Source: Synechococcus sp. PCC 7335
Lineage (GTDB): Bacteria > Cyanobacteriota > Cyanobacteriia > Phormidesmidales > Phormidesmidaceae
DNA length: 64,000 bases
Direction of reading: 5' to 3'
Assembly (NCBI RefSeq): GCF_000155595.1
Contig: NZ_DS989904.1
Location: 2,965,720 to 3,029,719, forward strand
Shown: in pieces, positions 35,867-44,844 of the stretch
Position numbering within the stretch: the stretch's first letter is position 1
How the letters are laid out: each line of letters begins with the position of its first letter
Notes under the pieces: model-generated
Told to the model about the DNA's origin: nothing
Database searches by the model: none
The model's input: only the letters and a program-made list of their open reading frames with translations
Translations under genes and position numbers: made by a program

Positions 35867-36787
35867 ATGGACTACCCTATCTTTTCTATCGTCGTACCTA
35901 CCTATAACCGGCCTGAGCAACTTAAAGGATGTTTGAAGGCACTTGCTAAAATCGACTATCCCCGTGATCGCTATCAGGTGGTCGTGGTCGATGATGGTAG
36001 CCAACAGCCATTAGATACCGTCGTGGAGCCCTTTCTAGACGAGCTAGAGGTGGCTCTTTTGCGGCAGGAGAATGCTGGACCAGCAGCAGCTAGAAATGCG
36101 GGTGCTCAGTTCGCTAAGGGGGACTATATTGCCTTTACCGACGATGATTGTATGCCTTCGGCCGATTGGCTACAGCAATTTGCGATCGCCCTCGATGCCC
36201 ATCCGGATGCGATGATTGGTGGCCATACGATCAATGCCCTCCCTCACAACCTATACTCTACGGCTTCGCAGGCGCTAATTGACTACATTTATGAGTACTA
36301 CGGTTCGAGTAGTGCTGGCATCTTTTTCGCTTCTAACAATATTGCAATGTCACGATCGCATTTTCTAGAAGTCGGTGGCTTTGACGTTTCTTTTCCGCTA
36401 GCGGCAGCCGAAGATCGTGAGCTGTGCGATCGCTGGCAGCAGCGCGGTTACCCTATGCATTATGCCCCCGATGCGACCATTCAGCATGCCCACGCGCTTT
36501 CTCTCAAGTCGTTTTGGCGGCAGCACTTCGGCTATGGCCGAGGAGCTTTTTGTTTCCACAAGGCTAGAGCGCTACGCTCAGCGCAAACTATCAAGGTTGA
36601 ACCCGTCGCCTTTTATACTGACTTGCTGACTTACCCGATGAAAAATGGTCCAGCGAAAAAGGGTGGTCTTAGGGGTCCTCTACAAGTCTCAGGCCTATTC
36701 TTCCTATCACAAGTCGCAACAGCAGCTGGGTTCTTTTGGGAGAAGTTGAGCGAACAGCGTCAGCAGAACAGCGTAATCAGCAGCTGA
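35867..36787 (+). CDS. Family 2 glycosyltransferase
   Basis: 306-residue GT-A fold transferase. FSIVVPTYNRPEQLKGCLKAL opens the domain, VVVDDGSQQ is the nucleotide-binding loop, FTDDDCMPSADWL the DxD-type metal site, and FPLAAAEDRELCDRWQQRGY holds the ED motif expected for the base. The open frame starts at 35822; the ATG at 35867 giving MDYPIFSIV is preferred. A membrane glycosyltransferase follows. Together they suggest synthesis of a surface glycan or glycolipid; donor and acceptor are unknown. Confidence 0.9.
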   Translation: MDYPIFSIVVPTYNRPEQLKGCLKALAKIDYPRDRYQVVVVDDGSQQPLDTVVEPFLDELEVALLRQENAGPAAARNAGAQFAKGDYIAFTDDDCMPSADWLQQFAIALDAHPDAMIGGHTINALPHNLYSTASQALIDYIYEYYGSSSAGIFFASNNIAMSRSHFLEVGGFDVSFPLAAAEDRELCDRWQQRGYPMHYAPDATIQHAHALSLKSFWRQHFGYGRGAFCFHKARALRSAQTIKVEPVAFYTDLLTYPMKNGPAKKGGLRGPLQVSGLFFLSQVATAAGFFWEKLSEQRQQNSVISS

Positions 36788-36847
36788 GTATCTTTCCTCA
36801 AATGAGGTGCTATTTTTAGTTCTGCTGTGCTAGCGCGAAGAAAAAGT

Positions 36848-38563
36848 ATGCCTATTAGACCAATTGCACGAAAGCCTGGATACGGACAGTTTTTTTCTAA
36901 ACGGAACAATCGACTACTCCAGTCTGTTTTGACGGTTGAAAATAGTCTGATTCTGCTGTTTTTTATACTGGGTCTAGTCGGCATTCTCAATCACGAAATT
37001 TGGCGAGATGAAGCTCAAGCTTGGCTAATTGCTAGAGATAGTTCTTCTCTCCAAGACCTATTCTCTAATACGGCTTATGAAGGGCATCCTCTTGTTTGGC
37101 ATGCTTGTCTATTTCTAATCACACGATGGTCAAATAATCCATTTTATATGCAGATTTTCCATCTGCTCTTTTCTACAGCATCGGTTGTGCTTCTCATAAA
37201 ATGGGCACCGTTTTCCCTACTACAAAAGGGATTGCTAAGCTTTAGCTATTTGCTTTTCTATGAGTACAGCATTATCAGCCGCAACTATGCGATCGGTATC
37301 TTTTTTATCTTTTTGTTCTGCGTTCTCTACACGCAGACGAAACCCAGATACTGGCTATTAGCGTTGCTTATAGCTATGGCAGCTAACGCGAACGCGTTTT
37401 GCTTCATGATCAGTTTTTCTCTAGCTTCGGTCATGATTTTTCGCCAGTGGCGTGAATCACCTACCTCGTTAGCAGAGACCTTTCGCCGTCAGATGATACA
37501 GCCGCTGGCAATCTTGATAGTAGGCTGGGGACTGAGTCTACTGCAGCTAACTCGGCTCACGCGACTGCCAGAAAGGGAGGTTGTCGTAGACTCAGCTCAG
37601 CGGAGTGCGGCAGGTGCAAGCCCTGTTCAAGTACCTGTTTCCGATTTGGTGCTCAGCCAGTTCGATCAGGTGATTGCCTTTGTCAATCGACTAGCCGGAG
37701 TCTCGGAACCTTTCACGCGTTCGTATCTACCAATGTTGAGGCCTAAGCTCAATTTTTGGACGACGCATTTCTTATTGGACTCTGAGGGAATAGGTACAGT
37801 CTTCGGGCTACAGATTGGAATGATAATCTCGGCCATTTTTGCGATTGTCGTGTTTTTCTTTGCCTCAAGAGCCTTGAGAAGAACGCCGCTTTATCTGTGG
37901 CTGTATGTCAGTGCAAGTGCCGCTCTCTATAGCCTTTTTATCGTTATTTATAGAGGTAGTAGCCGCCATCAAGGTCATTTGTTCATTGTGTTAATTGTTA
38001 GTCTATGGCTAGCTACCTGGTCTAAAAATAGACAAAATCAGCCTATAGGATTTCATACTAGGCCCAAACGTCGCAGCCTCAAACGTCATAGTCTCAAACG
38101 GCCCATTGTCGGTGGCGTTCTGTTATCGGTATTGTTGATTTTTCAATGCATTGCCAGTGTTCAAGCCTATGCAATGGATATTGTCTACCCTTTTTCTGGT
38201 AGCCGAGCGATCGCGCAATATATTCGAACTAACCAGCTTGAGGAGCTACCTCTATTCGCCCAAAATGGTCGCATATCTACTGGTGTGATCAGTTACCTAG
38301 ATACAATGGCTTACTATGCCCAGCGAAATAGATATGCTAGCTTTGCAACCGCTCCCTATCGCAGAAAAGAAGAAACTAACGACATAATCTTAGCCAACGT
38401 TGAATCCTTCGCCCAGCAAGAACCGGAGTTTTTAGTTCTTTCAAGAAATCCGATCGATTTTAGTGGTGCAGAACGGCAAGTTAACTTACTTGCAAAAGTG
38501 GAAGAAACGATTATCGGCAATGAACAGCTCTACCTATACAGGGCTGAAGCGCCTTCTCCTTAG
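36848..38563 (+). CDS. GT-C-type membrane glycosyltransferase-like protein
   Basis: 571 residues with about ten membrane segments. The first lumenal loop has NHEIWRDEAQAWLIARDSSS, where the Asp-Glu pair fits the catalytic acidic motif of GT-C enzymes using polyprenyl-phosphate sugars. A further loop near 250-300 and a soluble C-terminal part of about 120 residues follow. The ATG at 36848 was chosen over a GTG at 36827. It lies 60 bases after the GT2 gene, whose product may make the lipid-linked donor. The family is related to PMT/ArnT in topology only. Confidence 0.75.
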   Translation: MPIRPIARKPGYGQFFSKRNNRLLQSVLTVENSLILLFFILGLVGILNHEIWRDEAQAWLIARDSSSLQDLFSNTAYEGHPLVWHACLFLITRWSNNPFYMQIFHLLFSTASVVLLIKWAPFSLLQKGLLSFSYLLFYEYSIISRNYAIGIFFIFLFCVLYTQTKPRYWLLALLIAMAANANAFCFMISFSLASVMIFRQWRESPTSLAETFRRQMIQPLAILIVGWGLSLLQLTRLTRLPEREVVVDSAQRSAAGASPVQVPVSDLVLSQFDQVIAFVNRLAGVSEPFTRSYLPMLRPKLNFWTTHFLLDSEGIGTVFGLQIGMIISAIFAIVVFFFASRALRRTPLYLWLYVSASAALYSLFIVIYRGSSRHQGHLFIVLIVSLWLATWSKNRQNQPIGFHTRPKRRSLKRHSLKRPIVGGVLLSVLLIFQCIASVQAYAMDIVYPFSGSRAIAQYIRTNQLEELPLFAQNGRISTGVISYLDTMAYYAQRNRYASFATAPYRRKEETNDIILANVESFAQQEPEFLVLSRNPIDFSGAERQVNLLAKVEETIIGNEQLYLYRAEAPSP

Positions 38564-38614
38564 TCTGCCGCCCGCAAGCGCTGTGTTTATAAGAACGTAA
38601 GAAGATATGCCCGT

Positions 38615-39571
38615 TCAATAGCGAATCCTAGGGTCTAGCACGCTATAGAGTAGATCAGCAACTAAGTTGAAGAGCACAATTAAGATTGCGTAGATGAAGG
38701 TAATCGACATCACCACTGGCGTATCTTTTCGATTAATTGAGTCGATTAGCAATGAGCCGATGCCGGGTACTCGAAAAACCTGTTCAGTGACTAGCGCCCC
38801 GGTGAATACCGCTGGCATATCTAGCGCGATTAGCGTTACTACCGGAATCAGCGCGTTGCGAAGGACATGGCGGATGATCACCTGCCAGCTGCTAAGACCT
38901 TTAGCATAGGCTGTACGGACATAGTCTAGGTTCAGTTGTTCAATGACAGCAGCGCGAATATAGCGCATAAGTACTGCTGTTTGAAAAAGCGTAAGCACTG
39001 CTACGGGCATAATCGACTGTTTGATTTGTTGCCACAAGCTGCCTAAACTATTGACAACAAGCGTACTGTCATAGATGAAGGGTAGCCAGCCTAGCATGAC
39101 ACTAAACAACAGAATAAACAGCAGTCCTGTGAAGAAAGGCGGAATGGAAAATCCGGCAAAGGCAAAGGTAGTCACAAGCTGATCTATCCAGCTGTAGCGC
39201 TTAAGTGCAGAAAGGACGCCTAAGGGAAAGGCAACTAAAATAGCGCAGATATAGGCGCTACCCACAATCCAAAGCGTAGTGGGTAAACGCTGCCAAATGA
39301 GTTCGCTTACTGGTACAGGGCTAACGAAAGAGTAGCCCATATTGCCCGTCAAAAAGGCAGTCGCCCATTTGACATAGCGGATGTAGATAGGCTGATCAAG
39401 GCCCAGCGCGCGGCGGATATTCTCTCGGACTTGCGCCGTGATCGAAGGGCTGTTAGCAAGCTCACCTAACGGATCTCCAGGAGCGAGTGATAGGACCAGG
39501 TAGATCACCATGCTAATGGCAATTAGCGTAGGAATAGCAAGAAGCGTTCGCTTTAGCAGGTATTTGAGCAT
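38615..39571 (-). CDS. Peptide/oligopeptide ABC transporter permease (DppB-like)
   Basis: 318-residue inner-membrane permease with six membrane segments. The EAA-type loop is IRAAVIEQLNLDYVRTAYAKGLSSWQVIIRHVLRNALIPV, and LGLDQPIYIRYVKWATAFLTGNMGYSF is the typical DppB/OppB periplasmic region. It lies 27 bases downstream of the binding-protein gene and is clearly cotranscribed. The partner permease (DppC) and ATPases are not adjacent; the next gene beyond is on the other strand. Confidence 0.93.
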   Translation of the reverse strand: MLKYLLKRTLLAIPTLIAISMVIYLVLSLAPGDPLGELANSPSITAQVRENIRRALGLDQPIYIRYVKWATAFLTGNMGYSFVSPVPVSELIWQRLPTTLWIVGSAYICAILVAFPLGVLSALKRYSWIDQLVTTFAFAGFSIPPFFTGLLFILLFSVMLGWLPFIYDSTLVVNSLGSLWQQIKQSIMPVAVLTLFQTAVLMRYIRAAVIEQLNLDYVRTAYAKGLSSWQVIIRHVLRNALIPVVTLIALDMPAVFTGALVTEQVFRVPGIGSLLIDSINRKDTPVVMSITFIYAILIVLFNLVADLLYSVLDPRIRY

Positions 39572-39598
39572 GCTAGCGCGGGCCTTCTAGAGGTTTAA

Positions 39599-41404
39599 TC
39601 ACGTCTTTCCCCAGCCATCCATCTTCCAGGTGCTTGCTGCCCAGGGCGTAAATTCTAGGTTGGTTAGAGAGTTCGTGATCGCATAGGCATCACTTCGCCG
39701 TACCAGAGGAATGAGTGCTACATCCTCGATTAGCAAATCATTCATTTCAACGAACAAGGCCGCTCTTTTCTCGGGATCAATCTCTTGGGCTAACTGGTCT
39801 AGCAGCGCGTCATACTCGGGGTTGCAATAGCGAGAAGAGTTTTCTTTCGACCACTGATTCTCTTTTTGCGAGATCTGGTCACAGGCGTATAGCTCCATGT
39901 ACGAATCGGGTTCAGGTGTCTCGCTGTCGAAGGCAAAGAGCTGTAAATCTGACAGAAAGCGATTCACAGAATCATGATTGGTCGCATCTCCAAAATAGAC
40001 ACTTGCTTCTACGCTCTTTAGCTCAACAGACATGCCAATCGATTCTAAACTTTGTTTAATGATCTCTTGCGTCTTCTGGCGAACGGGGTTCACAGAACTG
40101 GTGAATAACAATTCCATTTCGACACCGTTTTTATCGCGGATGCCATTGTCATTGGTATCGATCCAGCCCGCATCGTCTAGGAGATCAGCTGCCCGCTGAA
40201 GATCAAGTGTGTAGGTCGTGTTCGGCGAAGCATACTTATCGGGAGCGACGATAAAGTTAGTGGCAACTGTACCCGCCTCGCCATAGAGCTGAGTAGCAAT
40301 GGTCTCTCTATCAATAGCCAGATTAATGGCTTGACGAACGGGCTTTTCTGATAGGAATGGATGAGGGGTGTCTTTGTGCGATCGCTCTGCGTCTACTTCT
40401 CGATTTGGATCTGAAAAGTTGATATAGACCCTTTCCATCATAGGTTTAAACACATAGGTCATTTCGCCTTTACCCTCGGCCTCTAGCGCTTCTATGACCG
40501 CTGGCTCTGCTTGAACATTCCAAGCATAGTCCGCCTCACCCGTTTGCAAAACTGCCCGCGCTGCTGAGACCGTATCACCGCCTCCTTTCATCTCTACTCG
40601 GCTAAAAGCCGGCGACTCACCCCTAAAGTTTGGATTAGGTTCATAGACAATCGTATCGCCCGGCTTAAACTCGGTGACCATAAAGGCATTTGTGCCAACC
40701 GGCGAGGTATTACCGGGCGCAGAACGAGCCCTAGCATTGACATAGTCTGCGAAGATATGCTCTGGCAAGATCATGCCACTGCCGCCGACAAACGGATTCA
40801 TCGGTGCCGGTGTAGGCTGCTTGAACGTAATTTCTACAGTGAGTTCATCTAGCGCCTTAACCTCAGCTATCTCACCATAGAACTCTGTTGAGGTAGAGCC
40901 GACTTCAGGCGTGGTGATAAATTCGTAAGTAAAAACAACATCTTCAGCTGTAAAAGGCTCGCCGTCTGACCACAGAACACCTTCTTTCAATCGCCAAGTA
41001 ACGGTAGTGCCATCGGCGCTAATGCCACCATTCTCGGTCGTAGGAATTTCTGCGGCAAGAATAGGCTCTAACGCTTCAGCCTCGTTATAAGCCGCCAGCG
41101 GTTCTAAGACGGGACTAGCCGCTTCACGATCTTTTGTCCCCGGTGACAGGTGGGGGTTTAGGGTAGTTGGCGCCTGCCAGTAAAGTAGCTTTAGTGTTTG
41201 ATCGTCCGTTTGACTGCCCGCTTGCTCATCTATTGGCTCGTTGGCGGCCTCAGTGGTCGTCGCTCTAGGTTGAGAGTTGCAGGCTATCAGCAGGCTAGCG
41301 CCCAAGATAGGAAGCATCGCCACGGTGAGAAATCGTTTCGTTGATCGCCTCACTAAACGGCTAGAGTGCTTGATCAGCTGCGTTCTGGAATTGATAAGCC
41401 GCAT
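39599..41404 (-). CDS. Peptide ABC transporter substrate-binding lipoprotein (family 5)
   Basis: 601-residue periplasmic binding protein of the SBP_bac_5 (DppA/OppA) family. The N-terminus has a basic stretch followed by LPILGASLLIAC, a lipobox with the cysteine near residue 42, so it is membrane-anchored. The domain begins LKLLYWQAPTTLNPHLSPG, and VTWRLKEGVLWSDGEPFTAEDVVFTYEF is the diagnostic signature. The mature N-terminus is acidic and low in complexity. It is the first gene of a two-gene unit with the DppB-like permease. The ligand could be peptides, nickel or opines; the family does not decide it. Confidence 0.93.
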   Translation of the reverse strand: MRLINSRTQLIKHSSRLVRRSTKRFLTVAMLPILGASLLIACNSQPRATTTEAANEPIDEQAGSQTDDQTLKLLYWQAPTTLNPHLSPGTKDREAASPVLEPLAAYNEAEALEPILAAEIPTTENGGISADGTTVTWRLKEGVLWSDGEPFTAEDVVFTYEFITTPEVGSTSTEFYGEIAEVKALDELTVEITFKQPTPAPMNPFVGGSGMILPEHIFADYVNARARSAPGNTSPVGTNAFMVTEFKPGDTIVYEPNPNFRGESPAFSRVEMKGGGDTVSAARAVLQTGEADYAWNVQAEPAVIEALEAEGKGEMTYVFKPMMERVYINFSDPNREVDAERSHKDTPHPFLSEKPVRQAINLAIDRETIATQLYGEAGTVATNFIVAPDKYASPNTTYTLDLQRAADLLDDAGWIDTNDNGIRDKNGVEMELLFTSSVNPVRQKTQEIIKQSLESIGMSVELKSVEASVYFGDATNHDSVNRFLSDLQLFAFDSETPEPDSYMELYACDQISQKENQWSKENSSRYCNPEYDALLDQLAQEIDPEKRAALFVEMNDLLIEDVALIPLVRRSDAYAITNSLTNLEFTPWAASTWKMDGWGKT

Positions 41405-41558
41405 ACACTTTTCTACCTACGTTGCTAGTGACCAGTGCTATGGTCTTAAAGTTTTGGCTAGGTGAAACTATAGCGTGATTTGTTCGTCATGCATTGCTAG
41501 AAGCCAGCTTCTTCTGGTAACTGGTCTTCTATAGTTAGCTTTCTATAGAGTTAGATTG

Positions 41559-42188
41559 CTATAGCTGGGCTTCTACAAAAGGTGTATTCCAGAATCGCCA
41601 GTTTTCTTTGTTAAAAGGCGATCGCCAATGTCGTATCAGCGCCGACTCTAGCTGCTGTCGGGCTTTGCGATCACTAGGTGCTTTTGGCCAGAAGGCAATA
41701 CCTAGCTCACTACGCAGACCGCTGTCGTAATGGGCTTGGCGATAGTTAAGCAGATAGCGTTTGCAGTCATGCTCGCCTTTCCATCGCTGGTTTGATTTGA
41801 TCGTTTCACCAATGTACAAGACTACCGGACGGCTATGGGCAGTGCTGGCGTAGTCGATCACAAAGTACATCGCGGCCACGCCTACATCGTCAAACTGCCA
41901 GCGCCAAAATTCAGTATTTTGCTTGCGTAGCGCGAAGGGGTCGATGGCGCTCACTAGGTTGGGCGAAGTAGTTTCGCTATGGCTGCTGTTGTCAGCTCTG
42001 TCATCACCAAACAGACAGCCTTGCTCTATAGCGGTTATCTGGGTTTGAAAGCCAAAGACCCTTTTTTTCCAAGCCTTTAGCTCAGCGAGTCCTACTTGCG
42101 TCGACGGTTGGAAATTTTGGTAGGTAGAATAGCTAGCTGCCTGTAGTGCTGAATCAGAGAGTAGAAAGGCCTGACGATCTTCGCTCAT
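41559..42188 (-). CDS. GIY-YIG-type nuclease-like protein
   Basis: 209 residues. The second half matches a GIY-YIG core: MYFVID in place of GIY, VVLYIGET with the YIG, QRWKGEHDCKRYL with the Arg/His region, LESALIRHWRSPFNKENW with the Glu and the final Asn. The first 90 residues are polar with no known domain. Similar stand-alone proteins occur in cyanobacteria without assigned roles. DNA cleavage is plausible because the main catalytic residues seem kept, but the altered first motif leaves doubt. Confidence 0.72.
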   Translation of the reverse strand: MSEDRQAFLLSDSALQAASYSTYQNFQPSTQVGLAELKAWKKRVFGFQTQITAIEQGCLFGDDRADNSSHSETTSPNLVSAIDPFALRKQNTEFWRWQFDDVGVAAMYFVIDYASTAHSRPVVLYIGETIKSNQRWKGEHDCKRYLLNYRQAHYDSGLRSELGIAFWPKAPSDRKARQQLESALIRHWRSPFNKENWRFWNTPFVEAQL

Positions 42189-42244
42189 AGCTTGTCTGTC
42201 ACTCTAGAGATATCTGACGTTTCAGAATATAGCGCGTACCCGAT

Positions 42245-42272
42245 GCATTAGGTACACGGCATTAGGTACACG
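42245..42272. repeat. Exact tandem 14-mer, two copies
   Basis: GCATTAGGTACACG occurs twice without a gap in the 239-base divergent region between the GIY-YIG and DMT transporter genes. Upstream GATGCATTAGG shares the start. No function is evident. Confidence 0.85.
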
Positions 42273-42427
42273 CGATTCACTTTGTCTGTTGTGCTGCAAG
42301 GCTTCTAATCTGCAATTATGTACTTCTGAAAAGTAAGAAACGCTATAGAGTAAAGCGTATGGCTTTTGTTGTTGCGACTTTCTTCAGTTGAGATCATCGG
42401 GGAAGCCAAGCGGATATCGTACAAATT

Positions 42428-43426
42428 ATGACTCCTCTGAAAAAATCACCCCGAACCGTTCTCGGCATTGTTTTAGTTTTGCTAAGCGCGGTTGGCCTAG
42501 CTGCACAAAACGTCGTTTCTAGAGTCTTTTTTGTACCGAGTCTGATTTTTGGCAGGGTTACTTTTGGCGGATTCATTACCTCAGAGCTGAGCAATGTGGT
42601 CATGCTGCTGGCTATCCGCATGGCGATGATGGCTGTTTTGCTGATGCTGCTTGTGCCCTGGCTTCATCCTGGAACGTTTATAGCGCTAAAGCGACTACCC
42701 CGATCGCCCAAGGTATTTAGCGCAGCAATCGGCAGTGGACTATGCATCTTTGGCGGCCTCACTTGTCTATACACTGCCCTAAGTCAGATTGCAGCTGGGG
42801 TGGCGATCGCGGCTTTCTTCATCTATCCAGCGATTACAGTTCTTCTAGCTCGCGTCTTTTTCAACCAAAGACTGCGCCCCCATCAGCTCACTTTGATGAT
42901 TGTTATCTTTATCGGCGTAATTTTAACAAATGCCAACATCACACCAGCAGCTAGCACAGATATTGCCACTACGTTTTTGGGATTAAGGTATGGTCTTTGG
43001 GCTGGCTTAGGTGCTGGTCTGTGCTTTGGTCTCTATGGCATCTTCGCCGAGCTTTGCCTACAAGATCAAGATCTGCCACTACATCCGGTACCTTTCTCTT
43101 TAGTCACCTTTATAGGTGTCTCTAGCCTAGCTACGCTTTCGCTTTCGATCTTACCCCCCGTTTCTGTTCTTCCTGCTACCTGGCCGCTGATTTTGATGGC
43201 CACGCTTTTCTCCGCTGGCCTTACCTTAGTGGCCTACGTGCTGAATAATTTTGGTATCCGCTACATCGGTGCGTCTCTGACTGCCTTAATCAGCGCTAGT
43301 TCGCCTGCTCTAACCGCGCTATTTGCCTGGGTTACCCTTCAAGAATCGCTTCAGCCGCAGCAGAATGCGGGTGTTGCGCTAGTAACTATCGGGGTTGCTA
43401 TCTTGAGTCTTAAAGCTAAAGCTTGA
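42428..43426 (+). CDS. EamA/DMT-superfamily transporter
   Basis: 332 residues with ten membrane segments in two EamA halves, each ending in the typical small-residue-rich helix (LPRSPKVFSAAIGSG and ALISASSPALTALFAWVTLQ). The C-terminal LQPQQNAGVALVTIGVAILSL matches the closing helix of the family. It probably moves a small metabolite across the inner membrane. Nineteen bases later comes the OHCU decarboxylase gene, so a purine-breakdown compound is a possible substrate, by inference only. Confidence 0.88.
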   Translation: MTPLKKSPRTVLGIVLVLLSAVGLAAQNVVSRVFFVPSLIFGRVTFGGFITSELSNVVMLLAIRMAMMAVLLMLLVPWLHPGTFIALKRLPRSPKVFSAAIGSGLCIFGGLTCLYTALSQIAAGVAIAAFFIYPAITVLLARVFFNQRLRPHQLTLMIVIFIGVILTNANITPAASTDIATTFLGLRYGLWAGLGAGLCFGLYGIFAELCLQDQDLPLHPVPFSLVTFIGVSSLATLSLSILPPVSVLPATWPLILMATLFSAGLTLVAYVLNNFGIRYIGASLTALISASSPALTALFAWVTLQESLQPQQNAGVALVTIGVAILSLKAKA

Positions 43427-43445
43427 AAAAACTAACGCAAAGACC

Positions 43446-43940
43446 ATGTATTCACTTGAGATCGTTAACCAAATGACACAGGCTGAGTTTGTCGCAGCGC
43501 TAGGGCCCATTTTTGAAGAAACCCCTTCTATTGCCGAGCGAGCATGGCATCAACGCCCTTTTATCTCTATCGAAGAGCTGTGGCAGGCTATGGTAGACAT
43601 TGTCAAAACAGATTCAGCCGCGAAGCAGCTGGCATTAATCAAAGCGCATCCTGATCTAGGTAGCCGAGCAGGTATGGCAGAAGCCTCTATGCAAGAACAG
43701 GCAGGTGCCGGACTTAGCCAAATGAGTAAGAGAAACTACGACAGATTTCACCAGTTAAACAATGCTTATAAGCAGAAGTTTGGATTTCCCTTTGTAATGG
43801 CTGTTAAAGGCTACCGGATGGAAGATATTCTACAAGCCTTCGAAGAGAGGTTAGAAAATGATGGGGAAAGCGAGCGGGTGCGATCGCTCTTCGAAATTTT
43901 CCAGATTGCCCGGTTCCGTTTAGAAGATTGTATCGATTAA
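43446..43940 (+). CDS. uraD: OHCU decarboxylase (uric acid degradation)
   Basis: 164-residue 2-oxo-4-hydroxy-4-carboxy-5-ureidoimidazoline decarboxylase, the last step from urate to S-allantoin. The catalytic His lies in LALIKAHPDLGSRAGMA and the Glu in ASMQEQAGAGLSQMS. YKQKFGFPFVMAVKGYRMEDIL and the Arg-containing C-terminus (EIFQIARFRLEDCI) complete the family pattern. The full length matches single-domain bacterial UraD. It follows a DMT transporter by 19 bases. No urate oxidase or HIU hydrolase is in the window. Together with the BMP/biuret block it suggests ureide use. Confidence 0.93.
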   Translation: MYSLEIVNQMTQAEFVAALGPIFEETPSIAERAWHQRPFISIEELWQAMVDIVKTDSAAKQLALIKAHPDLGSRAGMAEASMQEQAGAGLSQMSKRNYDRFHQLNNAYKQKFGFPFVMAVKGYRMEDILQAFEERLENDGESERVRSLFEIFQIARFRLEDCID

Positions 43941-44002
43941 AGAGATATCAACCGAACAGCAATACAGTAACGTCAAAAGGTAGCTTTACAGGCGAGGGGA
44001 TT

Positions 44003-44686
44003 TTACAAGCGAGAAATTCTGAGCATCTCATCTCCCCCCGGCTGAAGTTCGTACGCTACTTTCTCTATTTCACACTGATATCCTCTTGATTGAAAATGCT
44101 CAACCACTGATAAAAGGTGTGGTGATTTCTTTTGATCTAGCGTCAGCAGCGGGAAGATCCTAGCCTCCGGGCTAATCCTTAACATCTCTGCGATCGCCTT
44201 CAAATGAAAATCTAGATCTAGCTGAGCAGAATATAGAAAGAGAAAGTGAGAACAAAGACTTAGACTAAAACTATCTGACTCATAGCTAAGATCTGGCAAT
44301 GCTCCAAACAGGTAACGGCCCGCCGCCTTTCCTGTCTCATAGTCTGCGTAGAAGCGTTCAGTCACCTCAATTCTGTTCTTCTTTAGATCGGCGGCTGACT
44401 TGTGATAGCTCCAAACCCAGTTGTTCGGCGTGTTTTCAATTTGGGTAATGATATTGTCTAGGACGGCGTAGAAGCGATCGCGAATCTCGTCTGCGCTGAA
44501 TGCATATAGTGGATCGCAAGAGCGGATTTGCATTCCCTTGGCGCTGCCTTCGGCATTAAAGCTGGCAGGTCCATCTGCCACACTCAGAATTGGGTGCTCT
44601 AAGATCGCATCATCTAGCGCGAACATCCGAGCATACTCGTCGAACGAACGCCCGAACGGAACTGCTTGATCGAGTCGCATTGTCAT
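44003..44686 (-). CDS. SAM-dependent methyltransferase-like protein
   Basis: About 227 residues. The N-terminal VPFGRSFDEYARMFAL and the loop ILSVADGPASFNAEGSAKGM correspond to methyltransferase motif I in a cyanobacterial family (GGPASFN type), with QIRSCDPLYAF as the acidic SAM-ribose motif. LSLCSHFLFLYSAQLDLDFHL is motif IV. The frame is open from a TTG at 44704; I chose the ATG at 44686, with another ATG six bases later. The substrate is unknown. It converges on uraD. Confidence 0.8.
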   Translation of the reverse strand: MTMRLDQAVPFGRSFDEYARMFALDDAILEHPILSVADGPASFNAEGSAKGMQIRSCDPLYAFSADEIRDRFYAVLDNIITQIENTPNNWVWSYHKSAADLKKNRIEVTERFYADYETGKAAGRYLFGALPDLSYESDSFSLSLCSHFLFLYSAQLDLDFHLKAIAEMLRISPEARIFPLLTLDQKKSPHLLSVVEHFQSRGYQCEIEKVAYELQPGGDEMLRISRL

Positions 44687-44844
44687 AAGTCTTCTGAGAG
44701 ACAAGAACTACTCACTAGAAGTGATGCTTAATTGCTCAAGCGTGCCCCTATACAGACAGCTTCTACTATAGATAACTTCTACGCTGCCCGCATTGTAACA
44801 GTCTCAAGACAGGCAGCGTTAATCAGAAGAGAGTGAAGAAGAAC

